Shown here one piece after another: positions 1 through 13,915 of a stretch of DNA of 64,000 bases. Under the pieces are notes generated by a model that worked only from the letters and a program-made list of their open reading frames with translations, searched no databases and was not told the DNA's origin. Origin of the DNA: Sindora glabra (Eukaryota > Streptophyta > Magnoliopsida > Fabales > Fabaceae); contig CM035231.1 in NCBI GenBank assembly GCA_020226215.1, positions 47,954,876-48,018,875 of the forward strand, written 5' to 3'. The translations under genes and the position numbers were made by a program. Position 1 is the stretch's first letter. Every line of letters begins with the position of its first letter.

Positions 1-1713
1 TATTCATCTTTGACAAGGCACCGCTTAGCATAAGGTAGCATATGTTCAAAAATAACTCATGACTATTGAGAAAAACACCAGGAAAGAGAGATTGACCCAG
101 CAAAAAAGAGAAGAAGAAAGAAAGATGGGGCTGCATTATTGCTTTTTTTAAGAGAGAGAATTGAAGAATGTAAAAAAATAAGAAGAGAAAGAAAGTGAGA
201 CCGAAATAGAAGGATAAGGGGAAAAACAGAGAAGAAAGAAAGAAAAATCTAAGAGTGTTGATTCAGTGATTCTCGGTGTATTATAAATCCAAGTTCCCTT
301 AAATCCTATCCTTTGATCTCTTTTTTAATCCAAGTCTAATCATCTATTTAAAAGAAAATCCATTCTTATAAAACTTTTCTTTCTTTCTCTCTTTTTTAAT
401 TTAAAATCCTTAACTTAAATTCTAATATAATACCTCATTATTCCATATTAAAGAAATATTTTTCTAAATTATACACATATATATTTATATGTATTATTAT
501 TAATCACATTCCTAGTTTTTGAAATATTTTCCAAAATTTACAGTTTGGGACTATAATTACTATGTCCTATAATATTCGAATAACCTCCCCATTATATAAA
601 ATCATGATTTTATTCTATAACTGAAATTTCACATTTTTCATATTTCACTTTGGAATATACACAAACAATTTACCTTTCCTCTTTATTTAAGATAAATAAT
701 TCCAAGTATCTAATATTGGAACTCTAAATATCACTTTGAGATATTATAGGTCCAATCTTTTTCTAAAATTAATGTCAAATCCAACATTTTAATCTAAAGC
801 CAGAAATATATAAAAAGGTCAAATCACTTTCTAAGATCAAGGTTAAATCTAAGATCCTAATCAAAAGTCTTACTATCCATCTAAACTCCCTCTTATCACT
901 CCACAAAAAAAATCCTCTTATATGCCTCCCACAATAGCCATAACAATACATAAATCCAAGTGCACATAAGGTTTTCTAAGGAAAACTTTCAAAAATCATT
1001 ACATTCAACTTGTTTCATAAATCCAAATATAAATCCTTTTTCATTTTTGGCATAAGAAATCATGTAATATTCACTTTCTTAAAAGTTCCAAAATAATGAT
1101 TTTTGAACCACTATGTAAGTAAATATCTTATTTTCCAAAAGACTCTTAGTTTTAAAAGAGTTCTTACGTAAAGCATTATCAAAGTTGACTTTAAATCATA
1201 ATTAATCATAATTTTTGAAAATATTAAAAACTAATTTGCAAACATGCTAATAAACAATATAACAATAATAATTTCAATTCATTCCAAAACAATTATAATA
1301 ATATGTTCATATATAGCAAACCATCGAGAAATCATAATTGAATATTAACTCACCTCATTGAATTCTTTAATGTTCAAATTTTGCAAGAATAGTCCTAGTT
1401 CCACGAGCAAGTTTTATAGTAGAAACTTAACATAATTTAAGACTAAATCAATTACCAAGTTCTTGTTTAGAACTTCCAAATCATTTTACATCATCTTGCA
1501 ACAAAATAAAAGAACACATACCTAAGGTTCAATTTAGGTTGTCTAGTTAAGAATATATACCTAGTATTTCTTCAATTAAGTAGAAACATTTGCAAATTCA
1601 TTTTTATCTTTGCTGAACATGTGAAGTATAGTAAGTCAATTCAAGAAAGATCCAAGTTCCAATAAGATCGATTAAGGTTTATCCGAACCTAACTTGAAAA
1701 CACTATTAGAGTT
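1..1713. other. AT-rich intergenic DNA, no gene seen
   Basis: No open reading frame with recognisable protein content is present on either strand. The base composition (purine-rich plus strand at 60-250, then AT-rich with scattered CCAAT/ATCC stretches) resembles degraded LTR sequence read on the minus strand. I cannot find ends, a primer-binding site or coding remnants that would prove it. Confidence 0.4.
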
Positions 1714-1860
1714 TGTTAGGTTTTGGATCTAAAAATACAACAAAAAATAAAAAATTTATTTCAAAACCCATCAAGGATCCAAATGAAAGGATTATAAACC
1801 AATGTTAAGGTTTATACCTTTATTGTATGAAACACACTTACTAAAAAAAATCTATTTCTA
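1714..1860 (-). repeat. 3' end of an LTR in minus orientation
   Basis: The stretch begins TGTTAGGTTTTGGATC, and its reverse complement aligns with the last 140 bp of the LTR at 3065-4720. Shared blocks include TGTTAGG, AGGATCCA, a TATAAACCAATGTTAAGG-like block and TACCTT. It is therefore the 3' end of a related LTR pointing the other way. The far end was not found. A GAGTT at 1709-1713 recurs at 2539-2543, but the sequence at that second site lacks proper LTR ends, so the extent is left open. Confidence 0.5.
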
Positions 1861-3064
1861 CTCCTTGATAAATAACTTAATCATTAAATACAAATGATCT
1901 GATCACGAATGCATGAATGGTTTGCTCTTGAACACTTAAACAATGTCCAATCATGATTAAATCTCATCACAAACACACAAACTAGGATAGCAAATCACAA
2001 ATGTTATCATTAAAAGTAACATCTTTACAATACCACCCAAGTAATTAAATACTTTGATCTAACCAAATGGGATCACTTTCTCTTAATATAGTGCAAGTTA
2101 TGAGATTTTTCTCAATATCATATTCACCTCACGACACTCTATTTATCTCATACATGATAAACTAGAAGTTTTTCTAATAACGGTCATATATTTATTACAT
2201 TATATGTTCAATATCTTGGTTAAATATTTCCTTTTAAAAAAATTGGTATATCGATCAAATATTTTCTTTTGAAAAAATTTGATCAATATTTTTCATATAT
2301 TATTATTTGACTAATTTATTTTATCATATAGATAAAAAAAATTTAATCTCTAATTATAACTACCTTAAGAAAAAAAAGATAATTAGGCTTTGATTATTAA
2401 TCAAACTCTAATATGACTATAGTTAATAATCATCCTATATTTAGTGTCCTTTAAGTATAACTTAATCATATTGTACTATTGCTTATTAAAGCCTAATCAT
2501 ATTAAGCCTATTATTATTAGAAATCTTAGTTTAACTAAGAGTTCCTAATTACACTATGACTTTGGTATTTGACATGCTCTTTGTATGTGATCCTATAGGT
2601 TTTTATTATATTATAAGTAATCTTAAAATTTTATTTTAGTATTACAGATAATGAGCAATATCTAGTAATAACTTTTTTGTGAGAATGTTAGTGACTCGAT
2701 ATAACCTTTTTGTGACCAATATCCTATATAATTTAGTCATTTTGTCTAGGATATCCAAATTAAACTTCAAGTATGAAATGGGAAACTCTTTTCATAATTC
2801 AATTTATATATATTTTTATTATTAAATAGACTAATTAAAATAAATGAATCATTATTGCATATTAATCCATTTGAGTATAACCATATATTTTATAATCTTA
2901 CTCAATCAAGGGGCTCATAGATATCACCTTTCTTATATAGAAAGGATAAAATTCCATCTAAATTATTTATCTCTTTTTATATAATTTATGGTATACCCAA
3001 TCACCACCTTTTAGCTTAACTCCATTATAGGTGATATTAAATGGCATCAAAGTATATAAGTTTT

Positions 3065-4720
3065 TATTGGTGTGTGTCCTAAGAGTCAATCATAGAGATG
3101 ATTGCAATATTATACAATGTATTACGTTTTGTTTTGGCAATATAATCATTATATTTTATTATATTTTATTTTACATAAATTATAACTTAAATATAATAAT
3201 TATCCTTGGAATAATTTTGCTATTCCTAAAATGTCCCTAGTCAAGTATTATTATGAAATTGATAGTAATAACACATCGAGACTAATATGTATAGTAATTG
3301 ATGATTATGAATCATGGATATATGGTATTAAGTTAATACATGAGTACATTGTTAGTGAACAATGTGCTAGACTGACCTACTATGAGAATACTGTATGGAT
3401 AGACGTATCATTAGTTATTCTCATATGATCATAAATGCACATAGTCCTTGACCTGAAGTCGTTACAGTTTTCTACATGAGGAGTTACTTACTTTGATGTC
3501 ATTCTATGTCACCTTTAATCGGGATGACGAATAGGATGTTGATTAGGTGTATCACAAATCATGCAGGAAAAAGTAAGTGATGTAGATGGGATCTTGTTAC
3601 TCTTGTATAACAGAGAAATATCTTTAGGCCCCTTAATTGAAGGAGACTTATAAATGCATGGTCATGCTCAATTGGATTAATATGTGATATTAATCATTTA
3701 TTTTAAGTCTACTCAGTATCAAGAAATATAAATTGAACATTAACGAAGATGACACACTTCATGCTTCTAGTTCAATTTGGATATTATTACAAAAGGGATT
3801 GTGATGCAAAACGTTGATCATATATTAGGTAAATGTTGAATCATAGACATTCTTACGACTTGAGTGGCAGTGATATATTGTTAGATACCACTCACTGTCT
3901 ATGGTCTAAAATGAGTCATTATCAATGTAGTAAAAACCTACTAGGTCACACAAAAGGAGTAAGAATAAGATAATAATTAATTAAATTTTAGTTAGACTAA
4001 AATTTAATTAATTGAATTTATTTTCATGCATATATATATTATTATGATGATATATATTTATTTACATAATATATATATATTATGTGATATTATTTAATAT
4101 TAAAGTAATATCAGATAATTACGTTATTAGATATTAGATAATTATATTATGAGATAATATTTTTATTATTATTATCTAATATAAGATAATTATATGCCAA
4201 TTTAATATTAGATAATTATATTATGAGATAATATTATTATTATATAATATTAGATAATTAATAAGATAAGTCATATCTCTCCTCACTCTTTCTAGGATAA
4301 GGATAAGGTGATAATTATTTAGTGTGATTAGAATTTTTGAACCATTATCCTAGTGAGACTAGGATTGTGATATGCCTTAGTTCTATATAAGGACTTAAAG
4401 GCAGTATTTTTTAATTCACGCTCATAAGCTTCATAAAACCCTAAAATCACTCTAGAAAACGTCCAATCCCAATTTTAGTGAGAAAAATGAACCCTAGCAG
4501 CTTCACCGAGAAGAGAGGTCGTTATTCACTCCATGTGGATACTATAAAAACGTTGTACATTCAAACGGTGTTTGATTTGTGAATCAGTCTCTTAAAAAAA
4601 AGAATACAAACACAAATAAGGTAAAACCCTAACCTTGATTTATGCCTTTTGCATGGATCCTAGGTAGATTCGGATCAAAATTTAAAAATTTCGCTGCGTA
4701 TGTTGATCTATAACCTAACA
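3065..4720 (+). mobile_element. Solo LTR with perfect 5-bp target duplication
   Basis: The stretch starts TATTGG (a decayed TGTTGG) and ends CCTAACA, so the ends are near-inverted TG..CA termini. It is flanked by GTTTT at 3060-3064 and 4721-4725. A TATA-like TCTATATAAGG at 4381-4391 sits about 330 bp before the 3' end, as expected of an LTR promoter. No primer-binding site follows and no polypurine tract or coding remnant adjoins, so this is a solo LTR of about 1.66 kb left by LTR-LTR recombination. The first 190 bp are clearly related to 63829-64000. The superfamily cannot be assigned from the LTR alone. Confidence 0.75.
3975..4013. repeat. Perfect 17-bp hairpin inside the solo LTR
   Basis: AATTAATTAAATTTTAG at 3975-3991 is followed by the 5-base spacer TTAGA and then the exact reverse complement at 3997-4013. 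Just downstream (about 4125-4260) a unit beginning ATATTAGATAATTATATTAT is repeated with a period of roughly 75 bp. Confidence 0.85.
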
Positions 4721-4725
4721 GTTTT

Positions 4726-7449
4726 TATGTGATGAACTATAGTGATCTCATGTTAAAGCAATAAGAATTGCTATGATACTCACATAGCAATCTATGTAGT
4801 ATTCTTGGTCCAATACATTTCTTCTCTAATATGTAATCGTAAGTTAACTTAATATCATATATTCATAATCATGGTCATCAACCAACATACATATTACTTT
4901 TAATATATATTGTTATCCTAGTTTACAAGAATACTCAACTAAGGACATTTTAAGAATAATGTAAATTATTATATGGATAGTTATTATATTTACCTATATT
5001 ATGCAAATATAATATTAAACACAATAATTGAAATGCCTTTATAAAAAAAACATAATACATTGTATTTAAATACAATCATCTTATGATTGATACTAGACTA
5101 TACACCAATAGTTTTAATGTAGTAGACAATTAATAATATGAAGCATTTACCTACAAATGGTGCAAAACAAGATTGCTTGAATTGACGTTATTCAATTACT
5201 AAAGTGTGTTCTACTCTGGAATCATAAACATAGTAGCACCATAGGTTAGATGCTAGCCTCTTTGTTAGCACTATTTGTAAAATCTTAGAGTAATATTTAA
5301 AGTTTTATAAATTATTTATTTTAATTAACTAGGGTAGTTAGATTATATTTATCTAGTCACAACTTGTTTCAAATTTTATTCAACTAATTTAAATAGCAAT
5401 TCTCACAAAAATAGGAATAATTTAAAATTTAGAGTGTGGAAATTTATGAAAATATGTGTTTATGACTTAGTAAATTAATTTTTCAAAAAAATAAAAAAGA
5501 GAGAGGATAATTCATTAAAGTGTATGGCTAAGATTTGATGAAGGAAAGATGGATAATTAAAATTAGTGGCTAATATATAGGTGTAAATTAGTCAGTGTAC
5601 TTGAGTAAAGCAAAATAAAAATCCAATTTTTTCTTTCCTTTTCTCTTTCTATTAGTTTTTTTTCTAGCTCGGCCAACTTCTTCTTTTTTTATTTCTCCTT
5701 TCTCTCCTTTCTCTTTTTCCAAGACACTATTGTTGTGGTTGCCTAAGGTGGAGTTACTGTAGACAACAATGGCCATTATTGTAAATGGCTCCTCCTTTTT
5801 GTGATGTCTAGTGAAGTGCGCATGATGGGAGTTATAGATCAAGATAGAAATAATAATGAAAAGCATTGGAAGTCTTCCCCATTTTTCAACATGATTTGCT
5901 TTATTTCCGACCATCACCCCTTCTTAGCTAACCACCACCACTGACAGCATACGAGATGGCCGTGAAGGGTGGTATTAGTTTTATCATAAAGAGTTATTTC
6001 TTTTTCTCTTTGATCTTTCGATGTTCAACATTGTTTCATGCCAGCAAGCCACTAACATCCCCTTTTGAGCTGTAGTAAGTGACTCTAAGTAGAAAGCTCC
6101 TAATGTTTTTTTTACCTACATGCATAAATAAAAAAACCCATTTCTATTTGTATTTAGAAAATACAATATAAGATGATTGTGTGATAAGATAAAACCATTC
6201 CAAATCACTAACATTAATAATTTTGAATAATTTGTGATTGAGCTAAGAAAAGTGCATTTTAAGCATACTCTAATAAACTTGTTAATAACTTAAAACTATA
6301 AGAATATTAAATTATAGAGTGTTAGGATAGTATAGTTAGAACATACCTAAGTCATAAACTTTTAATATTTATGCCTATATATTTATAATCTAGAAAATCC
6401 ATCTATAAGTGTTTCGAGTATATGATGATGCATGGGAAGAATGTGACCTCCTTAGTAAAGGATATTATAATAAGATAATTAGAGTGTTTATGAAGTATTA
6501 CATTGTAATGATTGGAGTGATCTAAGCATAACCCAGGAAATGCAATTGTATGAAATATAACTTAGTAGCTTATTTAAAGATTAATAAAATAAATATATAT
6601 GTATATATAAGAAAATAATTGTATAGTATTATAGAATGAGGTGACTATAATATTCTTGGAGTATGAAGTTTTAACATTGTGATGGTTTTATATTTAATTT
6701 AAAAAAATCTCTATTTATAAAGAACTTTTAGGTTCTTATGATAATTTTGAGGATATAAAGATAGAAGATGATAAGGTAGTAGGATTGATCAATTTAAGAT
6801 ATCATATCTTGATATTTTCACTTATGGAAGTATGATCCCAAATTTTCAATATAATGATATATCTTCATTTTTATGGGTAAACATTATAAAACATAAGAAT
6901 TTGACTGATCTAAAATGTAAAGATGTTATGATTTCAGATATAGGGACTAGGATGTTTAGGATTTAGAAGTGATATCTTTATATTTATAATTTATTATTAT
7001 AAATTTTTCAACAGGAAAAAGAGAAAGAAGTGAAAATGAACCATTTTCGAGTCTTATAGTGTATACGAACTATCAGGATGAGTATATATCTTCCTTAAAT
7101 AAATACTCTAATATAATTTAGTTCATATGAAATATATATATAATATTTCTTATAAATGGCGTGAATTATATATACATTCACCCTATGACACTTTAAAGGA
7201 ATAATTATGTATTATGGATTAGTATTGATGCATCCTTATAGTCATGCATGGATAATATGGAAATAATGATTGTGATGAGGTAATAATTATTTGTTTAAGT
7301 GATTAATGATATCTCATGTTTAAAAGGCATGATAGTATCATTATTAGCTGTTGGTTGATTATAATGGAATTAAAATGGTAAAAGGTACAGTTTGTATTAT
7401 GATTAAGTTTATTTTATTATGCATATGTTGAAAAGTGTAATATGATTTA
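4726..7449. other. AT-rich intergenic DNA, no gene seen
   Basis: No supported gene. The 109-codon minus-strand frame at 5588-5917 is a low-complexity Lys/Glu-rich translation of a T/C-rich tract and has no family resemblance. The rest is AT-rich with no clear repeat boundaries. Confidence 0.5.
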
Positions 7450-7850
7450 TATTAAAATGTGAATGAATGTTGTGGTCATACAAGAGGGCATGGTAATACT
7501 GCTATATATTGTATTATGTACTTTAATTTATCTTATGATGATAAAATAATTACTTATGTTGATATTACATTGAATTTTATAATTTGTAGAGTTGAGCTCT
7601 AATGTGTATATTATAATATAAATTATACCATAAGTGGCATTTGAAATGAGTAATGTAATGAGGGCGATGATATGAAAGCTAAGATAAGGAAATTCTTAGG
7701 CAAACAATTTGTGGAAAGTATAAGGAAGACCTTAAAAGGAATAATGATAGAGAGCTATAGAGGGTATAAAGTTAATCTAAGAGTCAAAAGGCAGATGTAT
7801 GTATATTATTTGTTATAAATTGTTATAGTATTTATGATGTGATTTTGAGA
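7450..7850 (+). repeat. Gypsy (Tekay-like) LTR fragment
   Basis: This stretch is a diverged copy of the LTR sequence at about 36600-36960 and 46380-46700. The blocks occur in the same order: a CATACAAGA(G/A) block, a TTGA(G/A)CTCTA block, ATACCATAAGTGGCATT, a GAAAGTATAAGG block and a TATAAAGTTAATCTA block. It is a remnant of a related element in plus orientation. The ends and coding part were not found. Confidence 0.55.
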
Positions 7851-10800
7851 TTTATTTATGCTGGACTATTACTGCTTGATATGATTTAAAGACTTGATAT
7901 GAATTGAGCATCACTAGCTATATATAAATAGTGATAACCATCTAGAATGAATTTTGTATGATATAATATTAATATTATATACTAATGTATAGTTAAGATT
8001 ATTATAACTTACGACATGTGAAATATGAAACCTAAGCTGTGTGCAAGTAAACACTTAATCTAAAGTTCAATTTCATATATTTAAAAAATCTAAGGAGTTT
8101 GGATTGCAATTATTTTTCTGATCAAATACTTAATTCAACATATGACAATAGTTTTTAGGTTAGGTTGATTGATAAGGTCACTTTATGCAAGAAGAAGGTT
8201 ATATGACCTTGCATAAGTGCCTTTGTTATCTTCATTCACTCTGCTTTTGGCTTGATACAATTGTTTGGGTTGAACTTCGATACCAATTTTTTCCATTCAA
8301 CTCTACTTACATACTAACATAACTTATGTTTGGGTCGGCATACTAATTTGTTTGTAAGTTTTTTTTGCAACCTAGGTGAAAGTTGCATTTGAGCTTCGAG
8401 TACTCTTAATTCAAGTATAGTTCCTTATGTAGGTTTTGATCTTGTTTATTTTGCCATTTAGTGTAAGTAAGGCATGAGTACATTAATAATAACCATATAT
8501 AGCATATACTTGTTGTAGTAACTCTAGCCTTATCAAATTTTAATCTCACTATTTCAAATCCCTCTTATATGATATAATCCTTTAGAACCTCCCTAAACTC
8601 ATAAATATCAATATACAACAATCTTTTTGTCTAAAATAACTTTTCTATCAACTTGCTTAACAAATGGTCTACCCTTAATCCCCCTATCAATATAAACTTC
8701 CTCTCTATCAAAATTAAAGCCATTCTATCTTCCCATTTCATTAATATTCTCCTTAAAGTCACTAAGATCGCTCTTATCATTAAACATGACATCATTATAT
8801 TTTACTTCAAAGCTACCATTGTTAACACTATCATCACCTAATTCTTTTTGACCTGCTATCTAAATCTTAATCATAATTTGAAAAATCAATTCCCATACCT
8901 ATTATTACCTTCATTATAATCATCACTCACACTTGAATTAATAAGGTTTGTAAAACTATCAACATTGTCCTATATATAGAAGTTTTACCTAAAATCATCT
9001 ATATATATGTTATATTCATCATTACTAGGCATATTAATTTTTCTAGTGTTAAGCTTTAAGTTAGCAAATGGAATATTTTCATTACAAGTAGGTAAAGTAA
9101 TATTCTTATTATTATCATCCAAATTAATCATATTTAAAGAGAGTTATGTGACTTTATGAAACTAAAACTTTAGCTATTAATGCATTAATATGAATAAACT
9201 TAATAAAGGTGTCAATTTCTATTACTATATCATTTAAAGTCATTAATTTAGTCTTTCTCTTAACCATGAACAAAGTACGTCAAGTCTATAAGCACACTCA
9301 CTTCTTTATTAACACCAAGCAAGCTATTCAGAACATCATCCAAAAGCTTTAGGTATAGGGTACCTATCAGGATCAACATCTTCAGTTATGACTATCCAAT
9401 TTCCATGGTGTAAAACCAAATAAAAAAATCTAACAACACCATTTCATCTATATTAACAACAAAAAGTACTTGTATAAATAGAAAACATTATTTTTATATA
9501 AAGAATGACAGTTATGAATATCACATAAATAAGTAAACCTAAATACAATAATAAAGCACTAAAATTTTCATTAAAATAGGAACCCACATTATGCCTAATA
9601 AATAAACCTATTTTTTGCTATAGGGAAATTAAATCTAAAATAACATATTATTCATTTGCAAAAAAGGCAAAAATAATACATCAAAATTGTTCATAATTTC
9701 ATAAAAAAATGTAGGATCATCTACGCTCTAATTAGAATACCAAGTAAGTTTCATTATTTTGTTCATTTTAAAAATGTTTAGAAAATATATCTTTCGATTT
9801 GCAAAAATAAAAGACTTCAAAATCATTCAACATTTCATAAATAAATTATTTTCCTTAACAAAGTAATCATAAAAAAGAATCAATTTTTAACATTTATTTA
9901 GTTTGAAAAAAAATTCATACAAGAGAAAGACTGGGTTTAAGAAAATTAATAACTTAAAATCATTGAAGAGATGATAAAAAATGATCAACCTCAACATTGC
10001 AACCTTAAACTTAATCAAGTTTTAACATTATAGTCATTCCAAAAAATTTTCACAAAAATAAAGTCTATATTTTAGTATTCACCTAATTTCAAAATACAAA
10101 CTAAGCAATTTTCTCTATTTTTTGGCATCAATCGTGAAGGAAAAAACATCTTTTTTAAAGAAAAGATTAGTAAATTAAAGCAGGTGGAGGGTTACAAGTC
10201 ATTTTTGTATGCAAATATAGGAGTTAAAGCTAAAGATTCTTTCTTTTACAATAAGTTTTTATAAATGCGAAACTTAAAGCAAAAGGTTTGGGCTTTTGTC
10301 TCTAATGGGGGTACTTTATACATTTTAATGAGGCACAAACAACGAAGTTAGTCAGTTTTAGATAGAAAAAAGGTTTTATGCATTTCTGAAAATTAGAAGG
10401 ATAAAAATATAGTTAGTCTAAATCTCAAGGGAGGTTAGTGTAATTTATCCATTTGATTTATACTAGCCTAATCTAACCTATCTAAACTCTACCAAGCATA
10501 TAGTGATTAAAATTAAATGAGTGTAATAAGTATTGCATAAAAGAGAAACCTTTAATAGTGTTGCAAATCTTTAATTTGCAATAAATCTACTTATGTTCAT
10601 TTTAACTTTCTTTCCTTTTTCTTTATGTTTATCCAAACATGAAACAATTTGCGATTAATTTACCACACTCATACAAGATCACTTATTTATTGTTATTCAA
10701 AAGATAATGCAAGCAATTAATCATAATTCACACTTTCTTTATAAACATCATGACTAGAAGACAAAAATTTTGGACAAATAAATGTGAAAACTTTAGCCTT

Positions 10801-12251
10801 AACTTTATGCCATTTAAAATTGACTTTTGCTTTATGATTTTGATCAACTTTTGCTTTGATGATATTGTCCTTATCCATTTATTGAATACTATTTGTGGTG
10901 TTGGGATAACTTATTAAAGGTACAATCTTGATGTGTTATACCTAATATTCTATCCTTAAAAGGTTACTTTTGCATAATCATATGTAATGTTGAGGAGATT
11001 GGTAATAATCATGTAAACCATGATCTCTACTTTATATCTTATGATAACTTTCTATTAAAATACCTATATTTCCTTATTGGTGATGACTAAGACTACAAGA
11101 GAATGGAAGGCAACAATGTTTCTTTTGTAAAAAAGTTTAAGTTGGAACTTATAACTTCCTCTATGCTGCCCATACTGAAGAGAAGAGGATAGAAGATTCG
11201 TGTTAGTAGTGAAAGGAAAAGTGAAAGGTAAGGTGAAAGAGAAGGATGCTATTATTATAAATTTGAAGGACATTTAATAATAAGGATGTTAACCACACAT
11301 TAACACTAGTTTATATATTAATTTACCCTTAGTTTAAAATGAGGGATTTTTTTTTGCACGTGCTTTATATTTATATAGGTAAGTTACATTTTATCTTTTT
11401 TTGGGGAATTATATTTTACCTATTTGTATTTTTATCTTTTTTACTTAACTTTTTTGTGATTTTATGTGTTACAATCTACCCTATCTTTACTTTCAAACAT
11501 TAACACTTTGACCACTTAAACTACTTTTTATCCTAAAATTTAATAGAAAATTTACATACATTATATGTGATCTTTACTTTTCTAAATTTTGACTTAATAT
11601 TAACATCCACTTAGAACTAACTTATACCTAAAAAAATCTAATTCGGTACCTTCTATTCAGCAATTATGGGCTAAATTATAAAAAGATAAATCTTTAATAG
11701 AATTAATTTTTTTTAGGGTAATTAAGGTTGGGTAAAAAAAATTCAAATTGCAAAAAATTGATTGAATTAGATTAAAATTAAACATTTAAAAGCAATTTAA
11801 AATTTATAATTGGTTTGTAATAGGTAATTTTTATAAAAAATTTATTTACAGTTAAAAAAGATTTAAAATTTCTTAATTATTACTAACTGAACTTACTTGA
11901 AATATTCATTTTTCATAATTTTAAAAATCTCTATGTTGTATCTTTTTTATTATTATATTTTCTTTTAGTGTTGTAAAGTAAATATTGCCTAATAGAATTA
12001 TAGGTTTAATGATAATTACAAATTTGTAGTGATAGTAAGTTAATTTTTATTTTAATATTATATTCCTATATTAATAATTGATATAAATATTATATACATG
12101 TGCAATATTTGGACCCTGTGATAAACATGAAAATTCTAAATCTATAAACTATATGTAATATTTTCATGTTAATAATTTAATAGTAATACATGATAATTGT
12201 TAATAATATTTAAATATAAAATATTCAAACTCTTATGTTATAAAAAAATAA
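7851..12251. other. AT-rich intergenic DNA, no gene seen
   Basis: Only short frames without recognisable protein motifs are present (for example 8653-8841 plus and 11064-11273 minus). The stretch 8600-9400 is less AT-biased and looks like a worn coding or transposon remnant, but neither strand gives a family I can name. Confidence 0.45.
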
Positions 12252-13915
12252 GGAAAAAAACACTCTACTCATCCAAATTTGCTTTAGTAATATATTACTT
12301 TCCTTAAAGTTTAAAATGTAACACTTTACCCTTTTAATGTTTAAATAAAAGTGAAACTATTAAAACATGTGTTAATAGTAATAGTAAAAGCACAGGAGCA
12401 TCTTATATTTTGTTCGTAAGGACTTTTTTTACTTTTACGTGGCTTATGAGTTAGGTTTGGTATCACATAGGGTAATTCTAGCAAAACTAATAAAAGTAAT
12501 GCAAAGTAAACATGTGGAGTACCATTTCTATCACAAAAACTCTATTCCAAGCAACCTCGGAATTCTTATCCATTGAAAATAGGTGATTCAAAAAATACTT
12601 GACAATTGAGTAATGAAGAATAAATGGAAAAAAGTTTAGGAAGATAAGTAACTTCATAAAGGATTGCACCATGCAATCCTTATGTTGTTACATTTTTAAT
12701 TTGAAGGACTCTATGCACTTAGGAAAGTTAACAAAGTAATAGATTTCAAAGGGGTAAAAGGTAAAAGAGCTTGATTTCCCTAGAGCTTATATAAAGGCTT
12801 TTTAATGCCTTGTGTTTAATATATTTATCACTTTAGTGATAATATTACCTTTGAGGAATAGAGGATGATATTTAGATCTCTTAAAGATACTATAAGATGT
12901 TTATCTTTAGTATATTTATCAATTAAATGTTTGATGCATGTTGCATTAAATCATAAAACAACAAACTTTTTGCCATTCAACCTTTGTATTTTATCCCTAG
13001 CAACATGCCAAAATTCAAACAATTAGAGTTAAAAATTATTCAATAGTCATTAGTAGAATACTTTAGATAATACACTTGTGAATAGAGATGCCAACTAATT
13101 GGATGTCCTAAATTGCATAACAAGCATGACCTTATCTTAATTTAATTCTTAAAGCTTTATACATCAATTAGTATTTGTTAAACTCTTCAAGTATGCCTTA
13201 ATACTTAACGCATATTCCATATACTACCAATTTCTAGAATATGACAAAAACACTATGAATGAAGCATGCAACTTAAATTTATTGGGCTAATGACACATTG
13301 AAGGAAATGTAAAATTAAGGAATTTATAAGTGAATCAATTAGGGGTTATTAAATCATCAACAATACAATGATTACTTGATGTAGATCACACTTGCAGTTG
13401 AAACTTAAAATGTCTACAATTTGAACAAATACTTTGTAACGTTAGCTAAATTTCTTCGTATAAAGTCATATTCTTCTTAATTTCAAAGGAAAATTTCAAA
13501 ATACAACATAAATAAATGGAAACTTGACTGATTTATTAGACAAATAAGTTACTATTGTATTAGAAGAAAGGAAAAGATAAGGCCCAGAACTAGTGAATAG
13601 AAATGGAACTTGAGCCTTTGTAATAGAAATGGTACTCTACATGTATGCTCTACATTACATTTTAAGTAGCAACAATTTTGGTTCTATTGGAATTGTTCCA
13701 TCTAATACCGAACCTAATTCATAAATCCTTTTAAAGTAAAAGAAGCACTTACATACAAAAGCACAGGATGCTCCTACGAGTATTAACGCCTATGTTTAAT
13801 AGTTTCACTTTAATTTAAACATTAAAAAGTGTAAAGTATTATGTTTAAAGCATTAGGGGTAATATATTACTAAAGCGAATTTGAGGGGCAAAGCGTATAT
13901 TTTCCAAAAAAAAAT
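12252..13915. mobile_element. Long terminal-inverted-repeat DNA element
   Basis: The sequence from 12252 to about 12575 reappears as its reverse complement at about 13555-13915. Shared blocks in order are TTTAGTAATATATTAC, a TAATGTTTAAATNAAAGTG block, AAAGTGAAACTATTAAA, AGGAGCATC(T/C)T and GAGTACCATTTCTAT. The arms are therefore about 330 bp and the whole is about 1.66 kb. The ends start GGAAAA. The flanks are A-rich (AAAAAAATA occurs on both sides), so a 9-bp duplication is possible but not provable. Long arms fit a Mutator-like or fold-back element. The roughly 980-bp centre has no recognisable transposase. Confidence 0.65.

Noticed and set aside
1714..2543. Second complete solo LTR with GAGTT flanks
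   Set aside because: GAGTT occurs on both sides, but the sequence before 2539 lacks a TG..CA terminus and no alignment supports that end.
5588..5917. 109-codon minus-strand frame rich in Lys and Glu
   Set aside because: Low-complexity translation of a T/C-rich tract, no motif.
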